This document shows, piece after piece, positions 35,224-47,804 of a stretch of 64,000 nt of DNA; position 1 is the stretch's first letter, and every line of letters begins with the position of its first letter. This stretch comes from Sphaerolaimus hirsutus (taxonomy: Eukaryota; Nematoda; Chromadorea; Monhysterida; Sphaerolaimidae): the NCBI GenBank assembly GCA_964036195.1, contig OZ038453.1, positions 14,669,206 to 14,733,205 of the forward strand. The letters are read 5' to 3'. The notes below the pieces were generated by a model, which ran no database searches, was not told where the DNA came from, and was given only the letters and a program-made list of their open reading frames with translations. Both the position numbers and the translations under genes were made by a program.

Positions 35224-37341
35224 TTTTAAGTGAGTATCTTATTTTTCTAAATTCTTATTGATATTCAGTGAAAAATCTACGGAAAAATGAAATGCCTGCT
35301 CAACTACGGATGTTGCAGTTTTGTCGAAGCATACATATTTATTTACATAAAGCAATACATAATTTTATAAATAAAAATACCTAGTTTCCCACACTGTAAT
35401 TACCTACAAAATATATCATTGTCAGGCATTGTGTGATAACGGTTGGCAAATTCATGAAGAAAAGACAACAAATATAATTTTTATTGAAAAAATATAATTT
35501 TAAATAAATAAAACCCATGCTTATTTTTTGCCTGTTTTGATCATCAAATCCAATCAGGACATTGTGGGATGCATGAATATTCTTAACAAGCAACCTCAAA
35601 GTATATTCATTTTTCGGCATGCTTTGCATAGAATAGATAGTTACCATAATTTGATGAATAGATTCGTGTGGTAGATCCTGTACTAAATTGTCCAATAGTG
35701 AAACCAATGTATTTATTACAGTGAAAATGCTGTTATTGTTGGTTCATTATTAAGATGTAATATGGTAGATTTCTGTCCAGTGTGAGAGTATAAATATGTT
35801 GCACATTTATGAAGGTAGGTGTTCCAACTATTCAAATGAAAATGTATCCCACACACTAATTAACTCTAAATTGTTCACTTTTTTGTTGTCAACAAGCGAA
35901 AAACAACAAAGCAAACATAAATGACAACTAAACGTTATACATTGATCACCATATTATGTGTAGCATATAAGCCACAATTAAAAGCAGTGTACAGATGCAC
36001 ATGAATTATATTCTATTGACAATTCTGTGCCAACTTTTTTATTATGTGGCCACGTTTCCTACATAGACATTTACTGCATCTGCACTACACATGGCTGCAA
36101 CCAAAACCTACATGTAAACTGAGCTATTGAGCAAACTGAAATTTTATAATTGTTTCGAATCCTTTGACGAACTAGAAATATCGTATTTCCTCTAAATATC
36201 CCCTCAAAATGGCCACTATGAATTAATAAACCCCCGCGAAATACCCCCCACCTCGTTTACCCCCCCCCCCTCAAAATTCACACTATGAAAGAATACCTCC
36301 CCGGGGGTATAATGCGGTAATCTTTAAATGATTTACTTGTAACTTGTTACTTATTTACTTGTTATTTATTTTCTCTTAATAAGATCACTACAGCACTGAA
36401 GTTCGGTGCAGAAATTGGTTAGCACAGTTTCATTACAAATCTCGATTTATGCAAGCAATTGAATAATTACGCTTCAAGCAACAGCATGAATTAACGAAAA
36501 CAACAACAAATTGCACATATTGTATCTTGTTGACACTTGCATATATGCATTTGCAGCTTAAGCAATGAGATCATAAACAGTATGACCACGGCCCAGATTT
36601 GATTGGCTATTTTTGACTTTTCATCTTATTCAATTCGACAAATATTTCAAAACGTGTCAATAAAATTATTGTCATGCGAATGTGTATGGATTTCGATCCA
36701 AAAAAAAACTTATTAGCAATCATTTTCTCGTGCTAATAAGCGATAACTGAACTTTTCTTCATTTTTTAATAAAAATCCGTACAATGTGTGAACTGTTTTA
36801 TTGACATATTGAAATTTTGCCAGCATATCAGTTGATTTACCCTGATTAAATCTGGTCCAATGCGTTTTGAATGCATATTTATATAAATTACAAAATGATC
36901 ATTAGCTTAAAGTCTGTAAAATGTGAAACTGGAACGCAAACATTACAGGTTATCTTAGTGAACTGGTGGAACTGAGTTTTTATAGGTAAAATTAATTTGT
37001 CTCAATTTGAGCTCAGCTTCAATTTCTGTTCAATAAATACATTGTTATAACAAATGGGGTGCCAGTGGTGCTGGAAGAGACAGGTGCTGGCATGGTGCCC
37101 ATTGGCAACTTTTCATCACTAATCACACCAGGGGGCAGTCCCAGACCGTGTGAAGTGTTAAGTAAAGTGTCAAATGTCATGTAAAATAATGTCAATCATC
37201 ACTAAAAAGAGAAAATATTTTATTTCCGAACTTTTTGAACTGCATGACAATCGACACTTTAGTTCACATTTGCCATGACAATAGACACTTTGCATGATAT
37301 TTGACACTTCACTTCAGACTTTACAGGGTTACAAGTGAGCA
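35224..37341. other. Interval between the receptor and globin genes
   Basis: A minus-strand open frame at 35381-35707 (starting MVSLLDNLVQDLPHESIHQ) looks mildly coding-like, but its frame does not connect to a neighbour and it was not recognised. A TACCGTATTTCCTC-type element is at about 36181-36324. A palindromic copy related to the introner-like family (37131-37330, minus sense, 3' end GACTGCCCCCTG without AG) directly follows the globin stop. The rest is AT-rich. Confidence 0.4.
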
Positions 37342-39840
37342 CTACTTATTTAAATCATCTTGATGCCTCGAAATATCCCCAGCTCTATCTTTTTTCGCCA
37401 TGAAGTACAATTGCAACGCTGAAAACCACTGGGAAACTCTGCTACCTTTTTTCGCCTCTTTTGTATCATTTTCCAAGAGTATGCAATCACTATTTACCTT
37501 TCCACTTTCACTCAAATTAATTTGACAACCTTCTGCACTGGAGGATGGAGATACAAATGTAGTTTCCGGGATAAAAATATCACTTGAATAACTTGATGGT
37601 GATCTGCTATTTTCATTTTGATGGGAGTGTTTTTTATTGATATTGGATAATTTGTTGCCCAGGGATAGCATTTTTGGAGTTATTGGCAGCTTGCCAATAC
37701 TGCTGGTTGAGCAATAACTGCTGGAGCGTTTTTCCAGCCAATATCCATCTCTCAGTTTTTCAGTCATGTATGTCACTAGGTGAGACCAGGCACATACTAC
37801 TGCCTGTGTATTGAGGCTGTGATAAGTTCGGGTACTCATCATGTAGTATGGCAAAAATGTGTTTGTATTAGGTTTTGCAGCAGATTCAATATGTTTGATG
37901 CAGTCACTGTGAAGACACTTCAATTCACTTTTTAGGCACAGTGAGATTACAGGTCTGAAGTGATTTTCAAGATGCCTGGCATTATGAGGGCTTGGATATA
38001 CTGCTTCTAAATTTACATGCCTCACCAGTAATGCTTTTTTGATTTGTGAAGTGGTGTGAAGCAGTGTGAGCATACCTGCTCCAGGTCAAGTGTCTTCACT
38101 GTGGTGCCCAACACAATACCATTGGGAAGTAACTTAATTTAATTAACGTGGCTTATGTTATATGAATTAAATAAAAATGACATGAACACAAAAAATACAA
38201 AAACATCCAACCACCCAACCTCATGACTGCTAGCACAATCTTCCAAAATTGGCAAAACTCTCTCAGGGTTCCTCATGAGCACCTCATCCACAGTGGACAC
38301 AATTGTCACTGCAAAAAGTGACGTAGTTGCATGGTCAAAAACTACATCCCTTTTGTAGCAGTGCCTTCTGCCATAGGTGATCAGTGCTGGTCCAGCTTGA
38401 GCTTCTAGCTCGTCGACGTTTTTTACCTGATTTTTACATTTTACATGATGTTTCACATAATTTTTGGCGTTTTTAAAGGGTTCAAAACTGGCCTCCTATA
38501 AAATGGGACAAACTTGACATATTTCTTTGAATTCTTACAGTTTATGTTAACAGATGGTTGTCAGCTTTTGCCTTCACTATCACTGCTTGCCAATATTGCA
38601 AAGTGAGTGTACCTAGGTACATAAATTTGCAAAGAAACTATGGGAACTGATTTTTCATGTGAACCAATAATGTGGGAAAGTAAAATTCATAAAATGGTGT
38701 AACTTTATTACATTTTCAAAATTCCTCATTTGTCAAGGGAACTCAATTATAGATATCCCAAAGTGGTGAACTCACAGCCAAGTCAATCATATTTGTGAAG
38801 ACTCTCGTGTGTCTGTCGAAATCTGCATGCTCCATCAAATTTGTGACAGTCAATGTGTCAGAATTCTGGGCACCAAAAATCAACGCAATGTCAGGTCTTC
38901 TGTTAAATAGCCTTCTGAAGCATTCAGCAGCGAAATTTTTACCATTTCTGGTAGCTGATGTCTGTGAAAAAGATTAAGTTATTGTATTCTAAAAACACTG
39001 TTTTCATTTCAACAGTTTTAATAAGGTGATGCTAAGATTTATGTTTTGCAGCAATTAACACATGTAAATTACATAGCATATCTGATGTGCTTTCTTCCAG
39101 ATGGGGGGTTATTTCAAGGCAGGTTTTTTTTTCCTAAGCTCACTAAGATCTGGGTGTATTTCAAGGGGGCTTAATTCAAAGGGGGGTATTTGTAGGAGAT
39201 ACCCGGCATCACTTGATACAACCTGTTTCAAATAAAGTAAATGCAAACCCCACAGATGATCACACCTCTTTTATCAGCGGCCACGTTTCCTTGATAAGTT
39301 GTCTTTCTTCAGGTAATAATACAGTAGTCTCTTTATTATGGGTGTGCCTGGAAGAAAACGTGGAATTCAAATGGTTTTGTGTCATTCTAATGGAGATTGC
39401 TTTATATGCACCTCATAAATTTTTGGTTTACATTTTTCTATACTCACGTACATTCAAAAAGCGCGCGTAAAGGTGAGTACGGGTCTTTTTTCTGGACAAA
39501 ACTTAAATGTAAATATTTACTCAGTACTTGAGTATACCTACGTATTTTTCGAGTAAACGTAAATAAGTTTTAGCAACTATGATACCAACCTCGATTTTGA
39601 GCTATTTTTCCTTCCCTTATTCACACTAGCAAAAGTCAACCAAGATCCCAATCTGCCAGTGCTGCCGTGAAAACTAGAAAATGTCCCAGTAATCATCGCG
39701 CTCACATTTACATTTCCAGTTAACTCTTCTATTGGCAAATTGTCCATATCAGTCATAATTTTTGTATTGTCGTGAGGCATCACGTTGGAATTTGATCGTT
39801 TTCTGCGCATTCTGCTTCCCGTAGCCGGAGAATTCGGCAT
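37342..39840 (-). CDS. Globin with long N- and C-terminal extensions
   Basis: Heme-binding globin fold. Exons: 39840-39586 (N-terminal extension, about 85 aa), 39328-39266 (A helix, LPEERQLIKETWPLIKE), 38961-38776 (B-E, NGKNFAAECFRRLFNRRPDI, CD1 Phe in ALIFGAQ, likely distal E7 His in DRHTRVF), 38426 to about 38283 (F, YGRRHCYK with proximal His F8), and a last exon ending 37342 (G/H, ENHFRPVISLCL, CAWSHLVTYMTEKLRDGYW) followed by a roughly 150-aa Ser/Lys-rich tail. The first four exons join in phase 0. The exact 3' end of exon 4 and 5' end of exon 5 are unresolved: the open frame continues to 38073 and several donor/acceptor pairs are possible. The first exon has basic MRRKRSNS. Extended globins are common in nematodes; a respiratory, redox or signalling role cannot be chosen from sequence. 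Confidence 0.83.
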
Positions 39841-41170
39841 GGATGTTATACGACCTGTATGTGAAATGCGCGTGGTTCGTTTACGGTATGAATGAATGTT
39901 TTTGGCGGAGGGTTGGTTAATTTTTTCGATTTATTAAGTATAATATTTACTGTATTTGCTCGAATAATTGGAATGGGAATAATTTTTTGTCAGACCTTTT
40001 TGAGGGGGACTATTTAAGGGGGATTATTCAATTCGAAGAGGGAAATATTCGCGTAAATATGGTAAGTTAAAAGGAGACCTTTTAGTTTTAGAAATGCTTT
40101 AGCAAAGTTGCTCATTTATTGAGATGTTATTCAATTTTCTATGGGATGTTGTCGTTCGATTTCAATGGGATGTTATTCAATATTTTATTTTATGATACCT
40201 AAATATTTGTGAACTATAGACAATGCAAATTTCGTAAGCTACAACGAATATTTTGTACACTTAAAAGTACAAAATATTCGTTGTAGCTTACAACCGCCCG
40301 ACGAGTATATTTAGTTTCTATGTTTAGTGATGTAAAACTGCTAGCACCAGAGATTTTTCTGGTGTCCAAAGAGAAAAGTGAAGAAATTTAAAAGAGCGCC
40401 AGCGCTCTTGAACTAATAGCTGTTGAAACATTTCGTCAACCTCTCAAAACGCTAAGCACTTTTTGAATAATTGGCGCCACAGTGAAACGCGCCAGCACCA
40501 CGGTCATTGTTTACATTACGCCAGAAATAAATAAATCAAAACACAGAAAAATCTGTGTAATGACGTCAGAGTGTGCCTTTCAAGGGATATCTATTCATTG
40601 TTTCACTCGTGGGACCGAACTATAACATGTTTTGTATATCTAATTATTATAGTATTGTACATCTAGTGCGTACACACAGTGTGTTATTGTGTCTCTGTAT
40701 TTTTAATCAAAGTTTGCAAACATTTGTGGTAAAATCACGTCAATTTCAAGTTTTAACCTACCAATCAAGTCTCCAAAAAGCAGTTTGTACCCGCACATTG
40801 AGACTAAAACGATAGAATTTCTCTACTATATTTTTTTTTTGAGTCACATGCTCAGTCACTTTGTCAAAAACGTTAGATTTAGAAGAAAAAAACACTAAAA
40901 AGTTTGTTACAGTCAAACAACTGAGCGCTAATGCCTAGCAGAGAATAGCTAAAAATTGCACGTAATTGTGGTCTGGGAACGATGGAAATTTAAAAAAAAC
41001 TTAAATTTTTGAACTTTTAAATGACCTTGCCTACATAATGAGTATGACTGAATTTATGAAACTAAAGACATTTCGGAATTTACGTGTTTTATCATTTTCA
41101 ACTCAGTGTGTGGTGGAGTTTTGGAAGAATATTAAGCTTCTAATGTATGTTGCAAAGTTCGCAGAATCTA
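39841..41170. other. Interval without a supported gene
   Basis: Contains TACTCG-type low-complexity near 39900-40070, a 25-bp perfect hairpin (listed separately) and a GC-poor stretch with a decayed GGCGCC cluster at 40330-40500. No exon could be supported. Confidence 0.4.
40234..40291. repeat. 25-bp perfect stem-loop
   Basis: Arms 40234-40258 (GTAAGCTACAACGAATATTT...) and 40267-40291 are exact reverse complements with an 8-nt loop. The size and perfection would suit a small-RNA hairpin or a cruciform; there is no flanking TIR signal. Confidence 0.7.
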
Positions 41171-41353
41171 TACCGTATTTCCTCTAAATACCCCCCCCCC
41201 GCCTCGAATCACCCCTCATTCGAAATACCCCTCAAAATAGCCACTATGAAATAATAAACCCACCCTCCAAATACCCACTCCCTCGTTTAACTCCACCCTC
41301 AAAAATTTCACCATGAAAAAAAAACCCTGGAGGTATTTCGGAGAAATACAGTA
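41171..41353. mobile_element. TACCGTATTTCCTC-TIR element
   Basis: Left terminus TACCGTATTTCCTCTAAATA; right terminus GTATTTCGGAGAAATACAGT. It abuts the next element. Confidence 0.7.
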
Positions 41354-42029
41354 TAAAAAGTCGGCAGACATGATATTACACAGGTTTGGTCCACTTATGT
41401 TTCGCTTCGCTGAGCGTCAATGAAATTCAACATCTTACTGAACAGCGAAGTGCGATACATCTTAAATACGGTAGAAAAACGGTGCACAGTGGGTCGTAAA
41501 TATGTCAATATGTATAGTCGACGGACATATCATTCTACAAAATTGCAAAGTTATATTTTGTTCTTGTAGAGCGAACGAGAAAGGAATTTAGTAAAAAAGA
41601 AAATATAAAGATAGTAAGAAGGAAAATAAAAATGTGCTGTTCTTTACGCACTCGTTTACTCTAATTTTTGTGCCGATAGGTGCTGCAAATTTTTGATTAT
41701 ACGTTTACCTACGTTTAATCTAATTCATATTTAGAAAAGTTACACGCTATCGATTCATTTTGACGAAAACTTGTTACGTTCAAAATTTTGAATTCAGAAA
41801 ACGTTCCCGCTGTGTATTTATTCAGATCCAGACGACGCTTGGATGGCATCATGCCAAAAAACTCAACTACACTTTGACGGGGGTTTGAATTGTGCGGGCA
41901 CAATTGAATAGTTTCATTCCGTATATGCGTAAGCACGAGTCACCAAAACAGAGTTCTACGGGTTGGATACAGCGTGCATGATATGACATCATGCGACTCA
42001 TTGTATAGTATAATGTCTGCCGAGTATAC
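41351..42029. mobile_element. GTATACTCGGCAGACA-TIR element with an internal minus-strand ORF
   Basis: The left end (AGTCGGCAGACATGATATTA) and right end (TAATGTCTGCCGAGTATAC) form an imperfect TIR. A 73-codon minus-strand frame (41936-41715) starting MLTHIRNETIQLCPHNSN lies inside; it has no recognised match and could be a captured or remnant exon. Confidence 0.6.
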
Positions 42030-43652
42030 GTATCTTTTGGTGATTTTTCATCACTATATTACTGTAAATCCTCAAATAAGTCCCCAGTGGGGTTATTTCT
42101 TGTCAGTCCTTAATTAAATAAAAATTGATTCTGGTGCATGCAACATAGTTTTATGACCCACTATTTACATGGGATAGTTTTTCAAGGGGTTCGTTTGCAG
42201 GAGGGGACTAATTCAATTATTTACGGTAGTGTTTTCAAAACAAAATTCAATTACGACGTCACATAACAGATGACAAAGATTACTGATGCATGGCACACTC
42301 AAGCTCAACAGAAATGTTTAAGTTTTCACGTGTAAAAGTGCTGATTTGATGCGGTCTGATGCCCAAGTCCAGTTAATTAACACACACAAATTACATAATT
42401 TGCAGCTGTAAACTCTGTTCTGGGAGTTATAATGTCGACAAAGGTATAAAGATATAACTGTCCATTGTGACTTGTGAGCACTTTAGGATCAATACATTTT
42501 AATTTTAATATAATAATAAATTATAATAAATCTCTAAAAAAACCTCTGAAATCGACCAGACGAAATGTCTATTTTTCGAAAATTCCTGTCCATGAAATGT
42601 CACATAGGAAATTTACCTTAGAAACACGGAAGTCTGCTCTATTTGAGATTCCATTCTAAGATCCCATGAGAAACAAGTAAACAAGCATGTGGCTATGTGC
42701 CATCGTGTCGCGTGTCCCCATTCAACTATAATAAGTAATCGTATGGCGCTAGTGCCATTACGATCATGAACCATGGCGCTGGCGCCAAAAACTTTACCCA
42801 TCTTCTAATTTCCAGAGAGAATCAGTTTGCGGAGTGAGCTTATTGTTATACTCTGTGAACAGCACAGTATGCAAACGCAAATAAATACTTATGTCTTACA
42901 CACCAACGCACCAACGCCAAACTTATGCACATACTTTCAGAAAAAGAGAAATATTTAAAAAAAGCCTTCCCCATTTTTAATTTCTCTATTGTAAAGCCGA
43001 AGTAAGCCGAAGTGTATCAATGATAAAACCTGATGCAGGTTGAAAAATTACCTCGATTTTAACCTATGTATTGTAAATATGTAGTGATGGAAAAGCGCCA
43101 GAAAATATGGCGCCATGGCGCCATTCGGAAACCAGGTGCCAGACGCCAATGGCGCCAGAATAGACTGCTTTTTTCTTCCAATGGAAGAGGGCCCTTCTAT
43201 TTTTTGTCACCTTTTTACCTACGCTTCTATCGGAAGCCACCGACCTATTTTCTTCACCTAAAAGTTGCCAAAACCAGCCGTTTTATTGGTGGAAAAACGT
43301 ATTTTGCATTTACGCATGAAAAACGCAAAATCAGTACTTACTCGTTAGTTAATCCTAATTAAATCCTAAGCAATGAAATCTGGCCCCTGAAAGTCCATCA
43401 ACACTTGACGTAACTTCCGTGCAATTTTCCATCACTAGCATGGGTATATTTCAAAGAACTCATTCAGCGGAAGCCATTTTAAATGCATGAATGATGACAA
43501 TACACCTGATAAATTTTGTGATCCCATTAAATTTTAGTGAATGCCTTTAAGTCACGTTCACTTGAATCAAGTGAAGGGTGAATTGTTTATGTGATAAGTG
43601 TAGTTTTTGTTGTGAATACTACTGGACGACTATGAATGTGTGTGGTTATACC
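42030..43652. other. Interval without a supported gene
   Basis: Holds CTCGAATAAGTCCCC-type low-complexity (42060-42240) and a GGCGCC cluster at 42740-42800. A GGCGCC element starts TAGTGATGGAAAAGCGCC at 43081 and probably ends CCATCACTAG near 43437. No exon recognised. Confidence 0.45.
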
Positions 43653-44135
43653 TATTGGTGTCAACTTTCCGTTTTCTGAAGGCAAATTTTTTCGTTTCCG
43701 TTTTCCAGCAAAATTTCAGGTTTTCCGACTGACTTTCTATTTCTGGCAATTTTTTCCTGCCTCCGTTTCCATTTACTGGCAAATTTCCTGGGTTTTTTTT
43801 CACCTTTCTTTCCACTTTTTTTCGTTTTTCCAGCCCAACTTTCTGTGTTCTATTTCATCCAAACTGGGAAACCTGCAAGCGAGTTTTCCAATAATGCATT
43901 TTTTCCTGTTTCCAGAAAATTTTCTGCAAATTTTTCCCTGTTAATGGAAAAATTTCAGGAATTTTTTCCCCGTTTTCGTGTAAAAAATCTTTCCGTTTTC
44001 CATTTTTTTCCACATATAATTTTTCTGTAATTTTTCCAGCAAGCGCAAAAGAATTTACGGTTCCATTTCCATTTTCCGGCAAGTGTATTTTTTTTCCATT
44101 TCCAGTTTTCCATTAAATTTTTTTTGGACACCCTA
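43653..44135. mobile_element. hAT-like element, GGAAAACGG-arm family, copy 2
   Basis: The left end TATTGGTGTCAACTTTCCG is mutated from TAGGGTGTCAAA; the right end is TTTTTTTGGACACCCTA. Flanking octamers GTTATACC and GTGATACC differ at one position. The interior is TTTTCCGTTTCCAG-type words. Confidence 0.72.
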
Positions 44136-44170
44136 GTGATACCTAACCCTAACCGTAGTAAACCCTCCAC

Positions 44171-44358
44171 TCTGCGGTAAGGTGCCAGTCCCAGATCATG
44201 TAAAATGCCCTGTAAAATGTCAAAAGTCATGTAAAATGCCTAGTGAAATGGCAAACGGGAAGTTTACATGACTTTTGAAACTTTGCATGACATTTGACAT
44301 TTGACATTTTACAAGGCGTTTTACAGGGCATTTTACAGGGTCTGGGACTGCCTCCAGA
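44171..44358. mobile_element. Introner-like family copy outside recognised exons
   Basis: Starts GTGCCAGTCCCAGATCATG after GGTAAG and ends GGGTCTGGGACTGCCTCCAG. It is palindromic with TGTAAAATGTCAAAAGTCAT words. It retains GT at the left and AG at the right, with an AG also preceding it, but no flanking coding frame was recognised. Confidence 0.65.
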
Positions 44359-44711
44359 TAACTATTTGTTTGAACAAAAGTGAATTCTGAGCGTGTGGGA
44401 GAATGGCGAAAGTAAATGTTTCAAGAGTGAAAGGACTTAAGACATTGAATTCCGAAAATAGAATATAGGTACCTAATAAACGAAACACTAATTTTATCGT
44501 ATTGTTTATAATGAGACGGCACACCTCCAATAAAAGGACACCCCAAATATAAAGGACATGTTTTGGTTCTTTTATACTCTATGTTCAGAAGAGTGCAGTG
44601 CTCTTCTTTCAAATACCTATAAGAAATACGGTATATATTTTTGCATGTAAATATTTCTGCACCACATTCATGAATAAATATGCATTTATGCACATTTTTG
44701 GGAATTTTAAC

Positions 44712-46271
44712 TCATTAAGTCCAGATGTTTTGTTGTTTTTATCGTCACTAGACAATGCAGACAGAATAGAAACTCGGAATAAGTCTAAAAAGTTTTCTTT
44801 CAAGTAAGTCCGCTTATCTGGCAAGCTGCAGGAGCATTTGGAAATGGTTTAGCATTTAAAAATGCTAATGATAAAAGGAGGTATGTCAATATTGGCTAGA
44901 AAATGCGATGTTTTGGGATTTTTAGTGAAGTGTCGTGAAGAGCCTAGCCTACTCATGCAATTACACAAATTTTACATGGTAATTTTTATGAGATGAGATT
45001 CTGAAGAAAAGTGAAAATTTTTAAGTAACAAACAGAAATAAATAAAATGCATTCACTAAGCGTTTTACCTCAGCTAATTTGGTCCAATGACCCTGCCCTG
45101 CACACACTAGTTTTCACACGCAATTTCGAAAACTCATAAATGAGCTTTGAACGTGTTTGAGTTTTCCACAATGAGTATTTTTAATCTCCGTCAACTGTAG
45201 TTGATGACCACCTCGTTGTAGTAAACTCAAATACGTTCTAAGCTGATTTGTGAGTTTTCGAAATTTCGTGTGAAAACTAGTGTGCGCCGGCACATTACAA
45301 TGTAATAATTATTAAATAAATATACGTAATCCAAAATAAAATCAGATTTCACCAAAGTCATTAAACTTTTGCAACTGGGGAATCACACATAAAACGTTTC
45401 TAGAATAACTAATTACCCTAAACCCTCGAATAAGACCCCAGGGGAGTTATTTGTCCTCGGAAGATTGACAGGGGGAGTTATTCAAGGGGGTAGTTATTCG
45501 AGGGGGGGGGGGGGTAATCTCAGAAAACTTGGACTTAATTCATTGTATGGAGCCAGTGTGTAAACTAATTCAATAATTTCACTGTACAACAACAACAAAA
45601 ATATGTGTATACACTGCATACACATCATGTATCTGCTGTTGCTGCTGTAGGCTAATATTCTTTTGTATTTTTGTTTGTATCGTTTTCATCCAGAGGGGGG
45701 GAGTTATTCAAGCGGGGGAGTTATTCGAGAGGGAGTTATTTTTTCCTCACCCTGCCAACAGAGGGGAGTTATTCAAGGGAGAGGGGGTTATTCGAGGGGG
45801 GTCTTTTTCGAGGATTTGCGGTACATGTTTTTTGTAAATAAGCTACCTACCCACATCCACATTGAAAAACGATTGAGCGAAAAAAGCATGTGTAGCCACA
45901 ACAAAAAATATAAAATGAAATTAATAATACAAATACAATATAGGTAATGTAAAAATACAAACATTTAATGAATGCAGGTGCCACTCACAGCCCCTGTATA
46001 AAGCCCTGTAAAATGTCAAATGTCATGCAGTGTCATAAGTCATTGAAAATGCCCTGCAAAATGGCAACTCAGTTTTACAGGGCAGGTCTACTCGACATTT
46101 TACAGGGCCTGGGAGAGCCCCCTTGTAGGTAAAAAATGTAAAAAACTCACTCCTATTTCTTGCCAACAAGCTGCTCTGTCTTGTAGCGGTAACCCTTCTC
46201 TTGAATTGTTTTTGTTGTTCATCTTCAATTTCAGACAATGTCAATTGATTGATGGGTGGAGTCTGCGACAT
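44712..46271 (-). CDS. Possible 5' part of an unrecognised gene, two exons
   Basis: Exon 1, 46271-46151, begins with ATG and reads MSQTPPINQLTLSEIEDEQQ followed by a basic segment, ending at donor A|GTGAGT. Exon 2, 44817-44712, reads KRTYLKENFLDLFRVSIL and ends AATGA|GTTAAA. The phases agree (1 into 1). Amino-acid composition and frames look coding, but no family was recognised and further exons were not found. The intron between them contains several MITEs. Confidence 0.35.
45095..45292. mobile_element. ACACTAGTTTTCACACG-TIR MITE
   Basis: Termini CCCTGCACACACTAGTTTTC and GAAAACTAGTGTGCGCCGG; subterminal TTTCGAAAACTCA words are inverted. A close relative is at 56916-57103. Confidence 0.75.
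45976..46122. mobile_element. Introner-like family copy
   Basis: Starts GTGCCACTCACAGCCCCTG after GCAG and ends GGGAGAGCCCCCTTGTAG. It lies 28 bp 3' of the first exon of the possible minus-strand gene, in antisense to it. Confidence 0.6.
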
Positions 46272-46934
46272 GCTATTACCTATTTTGCACTATTATCATT
46301 CATAAAATTCAAACAGCATTGAAATTATGTATGTAAATTGTTAGTAAATAGGCCCTGGAGATATAAGTCATTTTGATTGATCAGAATTAGGTAAATACCG
46401 TATTACCTCGAAATACCCCCATGGGGGTTTATTATTTCGCCAGCAAAATTTGAGGGGGGGTTAATTTGAGGGGGAAGGGTTTATTCGAGGGGGGGGGGGT
46501 TTATTATTTCGTCAGAAATGTTCGTAAGGATCGTAGTAAATGGTAGGCATTTGCGTACACAAAATAGGTAATAAATGTGTCCAAACAGGATATATTTGGA
46601 CATGAAAACGTAGATAGCTAAACAAACTACTCAATGTGTAGCTGCCAGAGTTGCGAAAACGTATTTACGTTTACCCGAAATACCCGGTTATTCGGGTATT
46701 TATACTTACGTTTACGTTTACGTTTTCATAAAATACCATTACGTTTTGTTACGTTTTCCTTACCGAAATACCCGGGTACCAGAGAAAACGTAAAAAACGT
46801 TGTGAGACCACAAAATTTCAGCAAAATGCAACTACCACTATAAATTTCCGACAATTTTTAAAATTTTGCGCGCAAGCGCGCACTTATTTTCAAAATAGGT
46901 ATATTCAATATTCAAATTTTTCTATAGTCCCACC

Positions 46935-47595
46935 TAGGGTGTCAAAAAAATTTTTTTACGGAAAACGGAAACGGAAACGGAAAAAATTTTTCAGTGGCCG
47001 GAAAACGGAACGGAAAACGGAAAAAAATTTGCACTTGGCGGAAAACGGAAACGGAAACGGAAAAAAATTTTCAGCGGCCGGAAAACGGAAAAAGAGGCCG
47101 GAAAAACGGAAACGGAAAAATCAAATTTGCACGGAAATGGGAAAAACTTGCTGGAATTTTGCTGGAAATCGCAAAAATTTGCTGAATTTTTGCTGGAAGT
47201 GGAAAAAATTTGCAGTAATTTTGCTGGAAACAGAAATTTTTTTACATCATTGACAATCTGCATGAATTTTTGCCAGTTTGGCTGATCAGAAGACCGAAAG
47301 TTGAGCCAGAAAAAGGTAAAATGAGGTGGAAAAATGGAAAATTGAGGCGGAAAATGGAAAAAAGGCAGAAAAACTGGAAATTGAGGCGGAAAACGGAAAA
47401 AAGGCGGAAAAACTGAAAATTTAGCCGGAAAACGGAAAATGAGCCGGAAAAACGGAAACGGAAAAAAATGTTGCCGGAAAACGGAACGGAAAACGGAAAA
47501 AATATTTCAGCAGCCGGAAAACGGAACGGAAAACGGAAAAAATTTGCCTGCGGAAAACGGAAACGGAAAACGGAAAACGGAAATTTGACACCCTA
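46935..47595. mobile_element. hAT-like element, GGAAAACGG-arm family, copy 3
   Basis: Starts TAGGGTGTCAAAAAAATTTT and ends AAATTTGACACCCTA, with a perfect duplication GTCCCACC (46927-46934 and 47596-47603). The interior is GGAAAACGGAAACGG words. Confidence 0.9.
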
Positions 47596-47620
47596 GTCCC
47601 ACCCCACCTGCAGTGCAGAG

Positions 47621-47804
47621 TAGTGATGGAAAAGCGCCATGGCGCTGGCGCCTGGCGCTAGCGCCAAAGCAAAAAGCGCTTTTGGCGCTTGGCGCTAAAA
47701 CGCTTTGGCCTTTGGCGCCATTGGCGCTTGGTGCCGGGATCTGGAAAAGCGCCATGGCGCTTTTGGCGCTTGGCGCTAAAAGCCTGGCGCTTTTTCCATC
47801 ACTA
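47621..47804. mobile_element. Compact GGCGCC-arm hAT-like element
   Basis: Starts TAGTGATGGAAAAGCGCC and ends GGCGCTTTTTCCATCACTA, with a perfect duplication GTGCAGAG (47613-47620 and 47805-47812). At 184 bp it defines the ends of this family. Confidence 0.9.

Noticed and set aside
46939..47253. Lys/Arg/Gly-rich frames on the plus strand
   Set aside because: Translations of GGAAAACGG arrays, not genes.
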